This document shows positions 46,533-56,667 of a stretch of 64,000 bases of DNA, one piece after another (position 1 is the first letter of the stretch; each line of letters begins with the position of its first letter). Origin of the DNA: Stachybotrys elegans. Its lineage: Eukaryota; Ascomycota; Sordariomycetes; Hypocreales; Stachybotryaceae. Both the position numbers and the translations under genes were made by a program. The DNA lies in NCBI GenBank assembly GCA_020746835.1, contig JAGPNK010000003.1, forward strand, positions 868,001 through 932,000, read 5' to 3'. The notes below the pieces were generated by a model. That model had not been told where the DNA came from, made no database searches, and saw nothing but the letters and a program-made list of their open reading frames with translations.

Positions 46533-48127
46533 CTAGTTATCTGCCTGTTTCCCGAATGGAAGCATATCCCAGAAAACCCAGAGACTAAGCGTCAGAAGTG
46601 TGAGAGGCGTGGTGAGTACCCAATAGATCCAAAACTGGCTCGAGATTTGTAGGCCAGCTGACTCGAGCTGAAAGAATGGCATACTGAAGATCGTCTACAA
46701 TTCGTGTAAGTATTGAGCAGAATATAAGCATTTGATGTATCCTACGGCTAGAAAGGTCCCAGGCAGGAAGACCATGGTAATGATGGCAATTGTCTTCATT
46801 GCTGCAGTCTCCGCCTTTGCTCTTTCGCCGATGCGGACTTGGATTTTGCTGTCTCGCTGTGCAGCGCTGTGAAATGCCTGAAAACCTGAGTGTCTAGTTT
46901 TCGAAGTAGTATTGATGGAAACTTACCAGCTGGATCTCGTTCTGGAGCCGCTCTTTGTTAGAGCTCGATCGTGATAGAATTGACTCGACTAGTCGCAGTT
47001 GGAACTGGAAAGGATCGTGTACACTGTGCCAGTCGCTGCTCGTCTGAGCGTAGGTGGCCATGAAATCCCGGCGCTGCTGTTGGATATCTTGAAGGGACCG
47101 GAGCGCCACAGAGAGCGTTTCGCTTACATGGATGGCATGTCTTGCGAGCTCGTGTAGTAGGGAGTAGTCCGGGACATCATACCGCGCCTAAATTGGTTAA
47201 TATAAGAGGTCTGTGTTGTCGTTAAGGCGCAACGTACTGCTTCCCAGTTGCAGATATGATCTCGAATAGACCAGACCGAAGCATCTAACAGCGAAATGAC
47301 CTCAAAAGGAATGTTAGAAAATACGGTGTACGGATCGTAGAACGACGTCTTGCTAGATGTCAAGCCTTTCAGGATTGATTGCTGCAAAGGCTGGGGAAGA
47401 TCAAAGCATAGTATTGTTGAGCTAGATGGAGGCACCCAGTGAACGAGGAACCCCATTTCGTACCATTCCCAGCCATTTGGCAATGAGGTAGAGCCATGAA
47501 TGGGACTCGAACCACCTGGCGTGTTTGGGTCTGCTGAGCTGTGCCACGTGAAGCTCGGCTTAGGTCGCAAGTTTCTGTATACTTGCTTCACTAGGAAGCG
47601 AGACCAGTGATCTAGATTACCAAAGTTAGAGACACTTACAGGTAATACGAATAAAAGCTAGGAGCATGGATTTACTGTAAAACTCGAGACTGCCATCCTC
47701 ATTAAGCACAGCCTCGCAGCCAGCGAAACCGTTCGACTCGAGGCATACTCTGCTAAGCAGAACACGCGGGATACCAAACTTGCTTAAGATTTGACTTTTC
47801 AACAATTCTGGGGCACTCGATATGTCTCTCAATGACGTGAAGCTACCAGGTCTGTCAGTCTAGAAATCAGCTAGTAATTCATCCGCGTACATAATCTGTG
47901 ATTGTAGGCAATGGCTACCCTATGACCAAGTTAGTACCATGATTTCAATAGGCGCGGATAGACGTGCCTCCAAGATTTCAGCCCATGTGAGATTGCATGC
48001 CTGCCAATTCCCGGCGACTGAGGAAGGGGTTGGTCAGTCTTAGTATAGCCTCTCATCGAAATAGTAGTATTGGCCCTGGCTTTGCCAATGTCATACCTAA
48101 GTAGAATGTGCTAACATCTTTCCTCAT
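46533..48127 (-). CDS. CorA-like two-pass membrane protein, divergent to the NLR gene
   Basis: A multi-exon leftward gene; the N-terminal exon joins are not resolved. Recognisable parts, in order, are QACNLTWAEILEARL near 47980, ISSAPELLKSQILSKFGIPR near 47800, PNGWEWYEMGFLVHWVPPSS near 47480, FQLRLVESILSRSSSNKERL near 46970, KAETAAMKTIAIITMVFLPG near 46800 and FWIYWVLTTPLTLLTLSLW near 46600. The pattern of cytosolic helical domain, NKERLQNEIQLAFH helix, MKTIAxITMxFLPGTFLA helix and a second C-terminal helix is that of the large fungal family related to CorA Mg2+ channels. The GMN ion-selectivity motif is not visible, so ion transport is doubtful. Its start lies 383 bp from the NLR start on the opposite strand. 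Confidence 0.7.
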
Positions 48128-48510
48128 TATGACTGCTCATTCGAGTGAGAGAATGATGTGACGATTATTTCCCGCTCATAACCCACAACCATGTAGCCAA
48201 AAACCAACTGGGCTCCATCGGTTATTTAAGGCTGAGGAAGCAGCAGGACTGCATAGTCCTAGTGCTTACGGTCTGATGAGTGCAGCCTTGATGAGGTTAC
48301 ATTGAGGCTGATGGGCAGCGGGGTGTTAGGCATCAATGCAACCCCTGTTGTTCGAGCGTACATACGTTCTGGCTAAACTCAATATCTTCCTGCACAACAC
48401 ACTGAGAGCCCGACTGCAGGAAGGGCTCATGCATCCATCGCCAATCTTAATGACAAGAACAGAGACTGGTTCCACAGCGCTACATTCTCGCGCGTTACTA
48501 CTTCTCCAAG
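48128..48510. promoter_or_regulatory. Divergent promoter shared by the CorA-like and NLR genes
   Basis: Only 383 bp separate the two start codons, so the genes probably share control elements. A GGTTATTTAAGG lies at about 48219. This is a layout-based inference. Confidence 0.45.
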
Positions 48511-51500
48511 ATGCCTTCCAGTGGTGACAAGGGGAAGGTCACAGTGGCCTGGATCGCCCCCATGGCATTGGAACTCACGCCTGCTATTGCATTGCTGGAA
48601 GAGCGGAAGTATCTTTTTGTGGACAACACCGGCTACAACATAGGACGAATTGGAGATCACTGGGTTACTATGGTTGTTTGCCCAAGAATAGGCACTCATC
48701 CTGCCGCTACCGTCCTTGCCAACGCCAAGAATCACTTCCCAAACCTCCGGCACATTCTTGTCGTTGGGATAGCAGGAGGTGTGCCTTCTTACGGCTTGGA
48801 CTGCAATCAGATTGTTCTAGGAGACGTCGTTGTGAGCTTCCCACAGGGCAGCGAAGGTGGAGTGAAGCACTATGAATTCGGGGCCTGGCAGGCAGATGGC
48901 TTCTCTCACAGCGGCCATACGCTTCATCCATCCGATGCGCTCTTGATGGCGGTGAACAATCTTAGAGCCGTGCATATGACACGACAAGGAACACAGATGC
49001 CTCTATTTCTGCAAGAAATTCGAAAAAACCTCTCGGATCTCGAAGTGTCAGAATTCAGTGATCCGGGATACGATGAAGACCACCTTTACCCGGACGATTA
49101 CCTTCACCAGGATGACCAAAAGTTGTGTGAGGGGCTTTGTGACACCGCAAAGAGGATTTCACGGGCCGACCGCGGTATTAAAGCCAAGCGAAGTCAAGAT
49201 ACGCCTCGAATACATTATGGCAATATCGGCTCGGCCAATGCGCTGATGATGTCCAGTGAGCTGCGGAACAAACTTCACAACCACAGCCAAGTAATCTGCT
49301 TTGAGATGGAGTCTGCTGGAGTGATAGGAAGTCATCAGGCATTGGTGATCCGAGGTGTTAGCGACTACTCTGATTCGCACAAGAACAAAAGATGGCAGAA
49401 ATATGCTGCAGCCACAGCATCGGCGTATGCAAAGGAGCTCCTCCGTCTTGTACCACCAGCGTTGCCGATTCAAAGTAGGAACGAGAGGACTCAACTACAC
49501 AAGCATGTCGACGTTTCTGAGACTCTCTCTTCTATGGGAACATACTCACATGTGTCTGTACCACAACCAGATCAAATTGGCAGCGAGCAAATGCCTTTGG
49601 AGGAACCGTCGACCAGGAGAAAAGGTTCGACATATTTCATCCCACGATGGAAAAAACAGCAGTTTGTGGGAAGAGAAGAGGTGCTTGAGACTTTGAAAAA
49701 GAAACTCATCCGCGAGGATCCACGGAGTGCCCAACTGGTGGCGGTTACCGGACTTGGTGGCGTGGGCAAAACTCAGGTCGCCCTGCAGATGGCGGTCTGG
49801 GTGAAAGAAAACAAGCCAAATTGGTCCGTTTTTTGGTTACCAGCGTTAAGCATGGCGGCTTTTGATCAGGCGTGCATGGCCCTGGCTGGGGAGCTCAATA
49901 TCCGAGATCCCAAGGAAGATCCCAAGGAAACAGTGAAGAGATACCTGCGTTCGGCAGAGCTGGGTCGATGTTTGATCATCGTCGACAACGCCGATGACAT
50001 GAATATGCTGGAGGCTGTAGTTGGTTATCTGCCCGAGGAAAACGTTCCCATTCTCTTCACCACGCGATTTCGGGATGTGGCTTTCGAGGCTGTTGGCGAC
50101 GAAGATGGCAATGTTGTTGTTCTCGAGAGCATGAGCACCAAGGAGTCCCAGCTATTATGGGACAGACTGGCACCAACGACCCCGGCTGAAGATATGCCAA
50201 GCGTGAAAGAGATCTTAAGGGAGCTCGCCTACCTTCCACTTGCCATCCAACAGGCTGCCGCGTTTATCAACAGGAATCCCATTACAGTCTCCAAATATCT
50301 CTCGCTTCTGGTGACTACAGAAGATGAAATGGTCAGCGCTCTGAGCAGTCAATTCAACGACCCGACGCCATATAGGAAGACCCCGTCAGCAGTGGCGAGA
50401 ACATGGACTATCTCGTTTGAGCAGATCCGTGATACGGACAAAGCCGCTGCGGATCTATTGTCGTTCCTGTCACTGATTGAACCGAGGGCAATTCCGCACG
50501 ACATACTCCCCAAGCCAACGACAGAAGCAGAGTTACGTCGCGCGATTGGCACACTGCTGGGCTATGCCTTTATCCAAAAACGTGAAAACAACCCCGAGGA
50601 ATACGGAGGCGAATGCCTATACGATATGCACCGCCTTGTGCACTTGGGAGCGCGGATCTGGGTTACTGAGAAACTGAGCCTGTCAGACATAAGACATGCT
50701 GCCGTCTTGCATTTAGCGGAGGTATTCCCAGAACCTGTGTGGGAGAACCGTGAAAGATGGCGCCCCAAAATGCCTCATGCGCTCAAACTCCTCGCCGTGG
50801 ATGGGATATACGAACCTGAAGAAGGCGGCCACGACGCGGGTGGACTTGGATGTGAGGTGGCAGGATGTTTATTTCAAGATGGGCGTTATCAGGAAGCAGT
50901 CAATCTTCTAGAGCCTGCGGTGGAGGCGACGAATAGATTGCCCGAGGAAGACTCAGATCGACTGCTATGGCAACATACGCTTGGAAGGGCATACGTGGAG
51001 AACCGCCAGACCCCTAAAGCTATCAAGCTGCTAGAACATGTCGTGGAAGTAGAAGGTCGGTTATTATCTGAGGAAGAGCCAGGTCGATTGGCATCACAGC
51101 ATGAACTCGCAAGGGCATATCACGATAACTGTCAGCACCCTGAAGCTATGAAGCTGCTAGAGCATATAGTGGCAATACAAGATCGGGTATTGCCACAGGA
51201 ACACCTAAATCGATTGGCATCACAGCGCATGCTCGGGCAGGCATACCTAGACACCGGCCAGATTCCTGAAGCAATCAAGCTGCTAGAGCATGTGGTGGCA
51301 GTACAAGTTCGGCTATTGCCACAAGATCACCCAGAGCAATTGGTCTCGCAGCACGAGCTTGGACGGGCATACCTGAACAACGGCCAGATTCCTGAAGCAA
51401 TCAAGCTGCTAGAGCATGTCGTGACAGTTGAAAGCGGGTTGCCAAAACCACCCTCAAACCATCAACTATCACGAGATGCCCTCGCAGAGGCATATGGAAT

Positions 51501-51528
51501 GTTAGCCAGGAAGATGGATTCAAGTTGA
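48511..51528 (+). CDS. NLR-type (STAND) receptor: nucleoside phosphorylase-like, NB-ARC, TPR
   Basis: A single open frame of 1005 residues without introns. Residues about 9-315 are a PNP/UDP-phosphorylase-like domain: VTVAWIAPMALELTPAIALL, ILVVGIAGGVPS, VICFEMESAGVIGS and VIRGVSDYSDSHKNKRWQKY. Residues about 390-700 form an NB-ARC module: P-loop VTGLGGVGKTQVALQMA (about 411), Walker B RCLIIVDNADD (486), sensor ILFTTRFRD, GLPL-like YLPLAIQQAAAF (571) and winged-helix MHRLVHLGARIWV. Residues about 786-1000 are tetratricopeptide-type repeats of 42 residues. This is the known fungal NLR layout, in which an N-terminal effector is activated when the repeats sense a ligand and the NB-ARC oligomerises; members act in non-self recognition and cell death. 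The TPR units are encoded by 126-bp near-repeats. The ligand and outcome are unknown. Confidence 0.92.
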   Translation: MPSSGDKGKVTVAWIAPMALELTPAIALLEERKYLFVDNTGYNIGRIGDHWVTMVVCPRIGTHPAATVLANAKNHFPNLRHILVVGIAGGVPSYGLDCNQIVLGDVVVSFPQGSEGGVKHYEFGAWQADGFSHSGHTLHPSDALLMAVNNLRAVHMTRQGTQMPLFLQEIRKNLSDLEVSEFSDPGYDEDHLYPDDYLHQDDQKLCEGLCDTAKRISRADRGIKAKRSQDTPRIHYGNIGSANALMMSSELRNKLHNHSQVICFEMESAGVIGSHQALVIRGVSDYSDSHKNKRWQKYAAATASAYAKELLRLVPPALPIQSRNERTQLHKHVDVSETLSSMGTYSHVSVPQPDQIGSEQMPLEEPSTRRKGSTYFIPRWKKQQFVGREEVLETLKKKLIREDPRSAQLVAVTGLGGVGKTQVALQMAVWVKENKPNWSVFWLPALSMAAFDQACMALAGELNIRDPKEDPKETVKRYLRSAELGRCLIIVDNADDMNMLEAVVGYLPEENVPILFTTRFRDVAFEAVGDEDGNVVVLESMSTKESQLLWDRLAPTTPAEDMPSVKEILRELAYLPLAIQQAAAFINRNPITVSKYLSLLVTTEDEMVSALSSQFNDPTPYRKTPSAVARTWTISFEQIRDTDKAAADLLSFLSLIEPRAIPHDILPKPTTEAELRRAIGTLLGYAFIQKRENNPEEYGGECLYDMHRLVHLGARIWVTEKLSLSDIRHAAVLHLAEVFPEPVWENRERWRPKMPHALKLLAVDGIYEPEEGGHDAGGLGCEVAGCLFQDGRYQEAVNLLEPAVEATNRLPEEDSDRLLWQHTLGRAYVENRQTPKAIKLLEHVVEVEGRLLSEEEPGRLASQHELARAYHDNCQHPEAMKLLEHIVAIQDRVLPQEHLNRLASQRMLGQAYLDTGQIPEAIKLLEHVVAVQVRLLPQDHPEQLVSQHELGRAYLNNGQIPEAIKLLEHVVTVESGLPKPPSNHQLSRDALAEAYGMLARKMDSS
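50872..51470 (+). repeat. Tandem 126-bp repeats encoding the TPR array of the NLR
   Basis: The core AAGCTGCTAGA recurs at 51025, 51151, 51277 and 51403, exactly 126 bp (42 codons) apart, and a more diverged unit precedes them. The last two units are almost identical in DNA, including GGCCAGATTCCTGAAGCAAT. Such recent repeat similarity is known in fungal NLRs, where repeat number and sequence change quickly. Confidence 0.85.
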
Positions 51529-52122
51529 TAGAGCATACAGCAGAGACGCTGGGGGTAAGAATAAGCATAACTAGACAATAAAGAGGCTTGCTCTGCATTT
51601 TTCATCCGATAGTGAGGAAAGTCTGATTTGTAATTCTCTCAATGAGACGGGCTGCTAAGAACAGGCATCAGATTCCTTCTATTATGCCTTGGAATGCCAT
51701 CGAAGAGCTCAAACATACCGAGAGCCTACCCAGCCACTGCGGATACTTATTAATCAGACCTTCTCAATTCAGGGGTTTCTTCTGTCGGCTTACTCCATAC
51801 TCTCCACCCGTTGTTAGAATAGGGGTCAGCATAAGCACTGGATTTGCGAAATACTGGCTCTCCCCCACACCAAACTTGGCCGTTTTCCCTCTGTCTCTTC
51901 CTCTTCTTGGAGCCGCATTTGTGTAAGTGTGATTTGCGCTGTGCACGACCAACACCACAATGCATGTACATAGCCTAAACCCTTGTAAGTCAGTCATTCA
52001 GCATCGTAGCCCATCCTTTTGTATATAAAAACTACCATGCCCATCTCATCAATACCATCATCACAGCAACCATCACTTTCTCCATCATCTCCCATTCCCA
52101 CCATTACCGTTTCTAAGTCGAC
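51529..52122. promoter_or_regulatory. Intergenic region with a TATA box for the next dehydrogenase
   Basis: TATATAAAA at 52022-52030 lies about 95 bp before the SDR start at 52123. The leader is rich in CATCATC and CCATC iterations. Nothing else was recognised. Confidence 0.5.
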
Positions 52123-53109
52123 ATGGCTACGCGCTACGCAAAAGTTCACGAGACACCTGCCGGCCCTGGCGATGCTCGTCCCACTGCCTCCCAGATCCTC
52201 CAAGACGAAGGGCTTGCAGGGAAATGGCAAGAAAGAGTAGTCATGATTACCGGCTGCTCTTCCGGTCTTGGTGTCGAGACTGCACGTGTATTGTCAACTA
52301 CCGGCTGCACCCTTTACCTCACGGCCCGCGACCTTGACAAGGCAAAGACGGCTCTCGGCGATCTTGCCCAGAGCGACCGTGTCCATCTCCTCGAGCTCGA
52401 TCTGAACTCCCTGGCCAGCGTTCGCGCTTGTGCTGCCGAGTTCAATAAGCGAAGCTCCAAGCTCAACGTCCTCATCGAGAATGCTGGCGTCATGATGGCA
52501 CCAGAGGGCCGCACTGTCGATGGGTTTGAGACTCATTTTGGCATCAACCATCTTGCACACCTCTTGCTGTTCGAGCTGCTCAAGCCGACCTTGCTGGCAT
52601 CCAGCACTGCCGAGTTCAACTCTCGTGTCATCATTCTAGCTTCCATTGGGCATCGTTCTGCCGAAGTTAACTTTGAAGACTTAAACTACGCCGAGAATTA
52701 CCACCCCTGGATGGGTTACGGCGCAAGCAAGACGGCCAATGTCTGGACTGCCAGCCAGATTGAGCGTCTCTATGGGCCCCAGGGTCTGCATGCATGGAGC
52801 ATTCAGCCAGGGCCTACCGCAACTGGTCTGTACAAGCACGTATCAGAGGCTGAAGTGGCAGCAAGCGCCTCGGACCCTGCTCTTGGCAGGATCTTCAAGA
52901 CTCTGGAGCAAGGTGCCGCCACTACTGTCTGGGGTGCTACCGCCGCTGCTCTAGAGGGCCAGGGCGGAAAGTACCTTGAAGACTGCCAGATCTCCAAGCA
53001 GTGGGACCCTTCTGGTGGCCAATGGGCTCCCGGGTCTGCCCCCTGGGCCTATGACGAGGAGAAGATGGCTAAGCTGTGGGCCAAGTCTCTGGAGTTAGTT
53101 GGGCTCTGA
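52123..53109 (+). CDS. Short-chain dehydrogenase, retinol-dehydrogenase/WWOX-like type
   Basis: A single-exon gene of 328 residues. The cofactor motif is VVMITGCSSGLGVETARVL (TGxxxGxG). It is followed by LYLTARDLDKAKTAL with a basic residue after beta-strand 2 (suggesting NADP), LDLNSLASVRACA, VLIENAGVMMAPEG, HFGINHLAHLLLFELL, the catalytic Ser in VIILASIGHRS, and the active-site Tyr and Lys in MGYGASKTANV. SIQPGPTATGLY follows. The NHLAHLLL and AGVMM phrases place it with the extended retinol dehydrogenase-like fungal SDRs. The substrate is unknown. A TATA box 95 bp upstream supports the start. Confidence 0.9.
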   Translation: MATRYAKVHETPAGPGDARPTASQILQDEGLAGKWQERVVMITGCSSGLGVETARVLSTTGCTLYLTARDLDKAKTALGDLAQSDRVHLLELDLNSLASVRACAAEFNKRSSKLNVLIENAGVMMAPEGRTVDGFETHFGINHLAHLLLFELLKPTLLASSTAEFNSRVIILASIGHRSAEVNFEDLNYAENYHPWMGYGASKTANVWTASQIERLYGPQGLHAWSIQPGPTATGLYKHVSEAEVAASASDPALGRIFKTLEQGAATTVWGATAAALEGQGGKYLEDCQISKQWDPSGGQWAPGSAPWAYDEEKMAKLWAKSLELVGL

Positions 53110-53504
53110 AAGCAGGACATGTGATACATGGTATAGACTACTCATGTGCTCTACAGTTCCTATAAGAGCTGGATAGAACACGTCTCCAAACGTACAGCAG
53201 CTCCTCCCAAATGAGAGTTCCGATAGCTTTTCCAGTATGCAATAGAAACAGACTAGACTGGTGTCGTACTTCACTTGGACCGTGGAATGTGGTCAGATAT
53301 ATGTTCCTACTCCCTAGCGATTTCCTTATATGGCACCTGGGTCATTATTGCGTCATTCGTAAGCTTGAATAGGTCGAATAACCTTTTCATTTCATTCTCA
53401 ATCTACTTTCATAAGCACTTGTATCTCTAGCTTTGTCCTTACATAGGTGTTGGCCTATGCAAAAGTATATCTCACTCCAAATACCTTCTCCCAATGTACT
53501 CAAC
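53110..53504. other. Convergent intergenic region
   Basis: A 395-bp 3' flank. Nothing was recognised. Confidence 0.5.
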
Positions 53505-54191
53505 TTAGATGAACTTGACATGGCCGAAGTAAGGAGTTTCGTGGAAGCTGGCCTCATTAGGAGGACTCCAGCCGCCCAACTCCTGGTTAGGGTACGTCTC
53601 TGGGCTGGTAACCGTTCGGAAGAAGTTGAAGCGCCAGTTGGTGCCTCGAGCCTTGCCCACATCCACGTTGAAGAAGCCTAGAGGGATGGATGCGTGGCTG
53701 GTCCAGGTCTCTGCCTCGCGGTCGAGCTCCGTTGTCGCAGTGAAGCCATCGGCGGTCGGGTCCGAGACAAACATGTGGTCAAAGGGAGCGTCGGGCTCGC
53801 GGGTCTTGGACGGGTTGTAGATGAAGGCCTGGTAGGTGACGTTGTTGGGGTTCACTTCGTACTCAAAGTACATCTGAGGGTCATCCGTGCCGCGGTAGAT
53901 GAAGGCCTCCATGACCTCGTACGCCCAGATGTCGTCGTTGGTGCCCTGGGCCGGGTCGAAGAAGAAGTTGGTCTCATTGTACGCCGTGAAGGTGATCTCA
54001 ATAGAAGTGTCGGTGTAGCAGAGGTCGACCTGCGTAAGGGGGAAGGGGTCTAGATCAGGGACAGAGCGAGAGTAGCTGATGGTGCCCTTATGAGGGCAGG
54101 CCGGAGCTTGGAGCTTGGGAACTTTGAGCGAAGACGCCAACACCGAGCCAGTGAGGCTGGCGATGGCAGCAAAAGCTAGTCCGCGGTACAT
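53505..54191 (-). CDS. Secreted protein with a CBM9-like beta-sandwich
   Basis: A single-exon gene of 228 residues. It starts with a signal peptide (MYRGLAFAAIASLTGSVLAS) and then a beta-rich domain containing VDLCYTDTSIEITFTAYNET, DDIWAYEVMEAFIYRG, YFEYEVNPNNVTYQAFIYNP, TWTSHASIPLGFFNV, NWRFNFFRTV and a C-terminal NEASFHETPYFGHVKF. This pattern resembles family 9 carbohydrate-binding-module-like domains found in extracellular fungal and bacterial proteins. Two Cys flank the start of the domain. A TATAAAG on the minus strand near 54350 supports the start. The ligand is unknown; binding of sugars or cell-wall polymers is an inference. Confidence 0.78.
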   Translation of the reverse strand: MYRGLAFAAIASLTGSVLASSLKVPKLQAPACPHKGTISYSRSVPDLDPFPLTQVDLCYTDTSIEITFTAYNETNFFFDPAQGTNDDIWAYEVMEAFIYRGTDDPQMYFEYEVNPNNVTYQAFIYNPSKTREPDAPFDHMFVSDPTADGFTATTELDREAETWTSHASIPLGFFNVDVGKARGTNWRFNFFRTVTSPETYPNQELGGWSPPNEASFHETPYFGHVKFI

Positions 54192-55317
54192 GATGATTGT
54201 CAGAAGATGAAGTTGACTTTTTTTGTTCCTGTCCTGCTGGCTTGAGGGGTTGTTTTATCGGTGAGACTGCTTCGCCTCAGTTGCTGACTGTGTCCAAGAA
54301 CTGAGACAACAATGCCCAGGCAAAGATCGGCAAAGGCAGAGAGAGGGTACTTTATAGTTTACGGCTACAGCCGCCCAATCTTCCTTCCATAACTTGTCAT
54401 GACCGGATAATCAAGCTGGAGCAGATACAGCGATCCGATTCGACGTGAACTAGCTCACGACCCCGGCTTCTAATCTCCAGGGTCGCCCCTCGCTCCCCAA
54501 CCCCGTAGACTTCGCCAGCCCCGCAGAAGGAAGCGACAAGGTGGGGGATTGGGCGGTTGTTACATTTCCTCGAGTCTCCCAGGGTCGATGCTACCGTGGT
54601 AGAGGCACGGAACAAGGACACTGGCCACGTTACGTAGCATCCGATCGGGGGACAGGCGGCGGCTACGCCCGTACGAACAGACCGCTTATTTTGCGATAGG
54701 GCCCCCTTGCATTTATTGCCGTGGGTTGAGCCCTTGCCCGAGGGAATGCAAGACGTGATTCGATCTTGGCAATAAACAGCTTACCGAAGATCATGTCCAA
54801 GTGTCCGATTCTATCATACTAACGTTATCATATGATCAGCTGCAGACTCGATTGGCAGGGGCATGTCTTTCATGTCGTTGCGACCCTCCATGCAATATAA
54901 CATTTGCCCACCCAGCCTCGCCGGCCTAACGTTCTCAATTTATCCTACTTTTGGCTTACAGAAATACTCTGCCGTGGTTCTGTGGCTTGGCTATTTGTGT
55001 GTAAGCGTGTGGTTCGTTCGATGATTCACGGATCAAGAGCCTTGACAAGCAACATCGCCGCGATCTGACAGTGTTTCCCGTGCGGCTCTTCGAACTCGGG
55101 CGCCTGCATCGCCGTTGCAGCCTGGAGCTCGCGATGCAATCAGAATATCAGTCGGGGAGGTTTGACAAGCGGGGAAACCATTTTGCTTCAGATGCTCATC
55201 TGGTCGACAGCAGTGATGGCATGCTGTATTTAGGCTTTCATCTCCTTCTTCCACGACTGATTCACTATGAGGGCGGCTCCTTAGATGTTCAACTATCTCA
55301 TTCATTTCACACGTGTA
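54192..55317. other. Intergenic region without a supported gene
   Basis: About 1.1 kb. It holds the promoter of the CBM9-like gene (TATAAAG near 54350) and otherwise only short frames such as 55033-55305 minus, which I do not support. Confidence 0.45.
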
Positions 55318-55986
55318 TTAAAGTAACTTCATTCTGTTCGCCTCAGCTGTTAGTGACTCGATCCCCATGGCCCTTAACGCTGCCGAGATATATTCCAACA
55401 CCGCCGCTTCATCGATGCCGTCCAAGGATGACTCTGGCACCAATACCGAGAGTGCAGTGGGTGAAAAAAGAGTTTTCTGCACAAATGTGACCAGTGCGAC
55501 TATTTCACTCCCCTGGGTGGGAAGCTGCTTGGTCTCTTCCTGGTCGCCGGTATCTCTCGAGCTGCCATGGGGTATTTGGCCCAAAGCGATTAATTCCCAC
55601 TGGGTAGTGATGAGCCTCAGCCAGCCTAGGCCTCGCCAATCATACATTACACCAGCATCGGTTGACCGCGGTCGGTTGACGCCTTTGGTGGTGGTTCGTT
55701 TATCAGAGCCTTCGGCGCACCAGGTTGTCTCGGAGGTGAATGCGACAGGATCGCCCTTGACAGGGGCGTAGACCATGTCAATATTCCGCTTGCGATCTTG
55801 CCACATTGTGCTAGAGCTGGCAATCATTCGCCAGTGGCCGTCATACAATGATGAGATATCTGACAGTGCAGCTGATAACTGGTGCTCCTTGGCCTGGTTT
55901 GAAGATGAAGAAGGGGTGATTGGTACAGCGGAGGCGTTTGTGAAGAATAGCAAAGGCTTCCTGACACTAAACGGTGACGATGGCAT
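55318..55986 (-). CDS. Calycin-like (lipocalin-type) protein, unidentified
   Basis: A single-exon frame of 222 residues from the ATG at 55986. An in-frame ATG further upstream (56109) is rejected because TATAAATA lies near 56090 on the same strand. After a Ser/Pro-rich start the domain shows SSLYDGHWRMIASSSTMWQD, NIDMVYAPVKGDPVAFTSET, a Trp-rich strand MYDWRGLGWLRLITTQWELI, and a helical end LDGIDEAAVLEYISAALRAM. The alternation of short strands with a GxW-like beginning suggests a lipocalin/calycin barrel for a small hydrophobic ligand. This is a fold-level guess, not a family assignment. Confidence 0.55.
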   Translation of the reverse strand: MPSSPFSVRKPLLFFTNASAVPITPSSSSNQAKEHQLSAALSDISSLYDGHWRMIASSSTMWQDRKRNIDMVYAPVKGDPVAFTSETTWCAEGSDKRTTTKGVNRPRSTDAGVMYDWRGLGWLRLITTQWELIALGQIPHGSSRDTGDQEETKQLPTQGSEIVALVTFVQKTLFSPTALSVLVPESSLDGIDEAAVLEYISAALRAMGIESLTAEANRMKLL

Positions 55987-56667
55987 TATGTCGGCAGCGA
56001 GATGAAACCGATTATAGATGTGTACGATGGCGGAGTTGGGAAGAAATGAAGCCTCGGTATGGCGAAGCGAGCACTCTGCCCTATTTATATTCTCAGCTAC
56101 CATTGCCAAGCAGACTCAGGGGAACCACGCATCAAACAATTGTGCATATTGATAATGCAGGTTGATAGTGCATGCGCCCTCGCCTCGGGCACGTTCACCA
56201 ACCAAAGGCGCCTATGGCTGCATATTGCTGCATGCATGAAGATATAGTAAGCAGAAATGGTCTTTGTTGGGGGCCATGCTTACGCTCTTTCCCCTGAATC
56301 GTGCAGGAGGAATAAGCCACAGACGACGAAAAGGCTGAGTCCGTTGGTCCTGCATGTATGAGCTTACAGTCTGACGTGGTTGTGAAATGGTATATATCTC
56401 ATAGTATGCATTCGCTCTGGATAGTCAATGCTGAAGGTATTTGTGGCTCATCAAGTTTCAAGGTCATTTCTATCAAACCCAGGTTTTGACTCTCAACAGG
56501 GTATCGGCTGTTATGAGATGGATAGCATCGTCGGATGCTTCAATGCCTCCTGTCACTGGTCCAGCTAGCCTGTCTATTTCATGGAGAGAATGTAATTACG
56601 TGTATATGCCTGCTACCTATTCTATAGTGCGTGCCTCTATCAGCATCTGCATTGAGAAATGTCTAGA
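55987..56667. other. Intergenic region
   Basis: About 680 bp with the promoter of the calycin-like gene (TATAAATA near 56090, minus strand) and the 3' flank of the glutathione transferase gene. Nothing else was recognised. Confidence 0.45.

Noticed and set aside
55987..56109. Longer form of the calycin-like protein starting at 56109
   Set aside because: A TATAAATA on the same strand near 56090 falls inside the extension.
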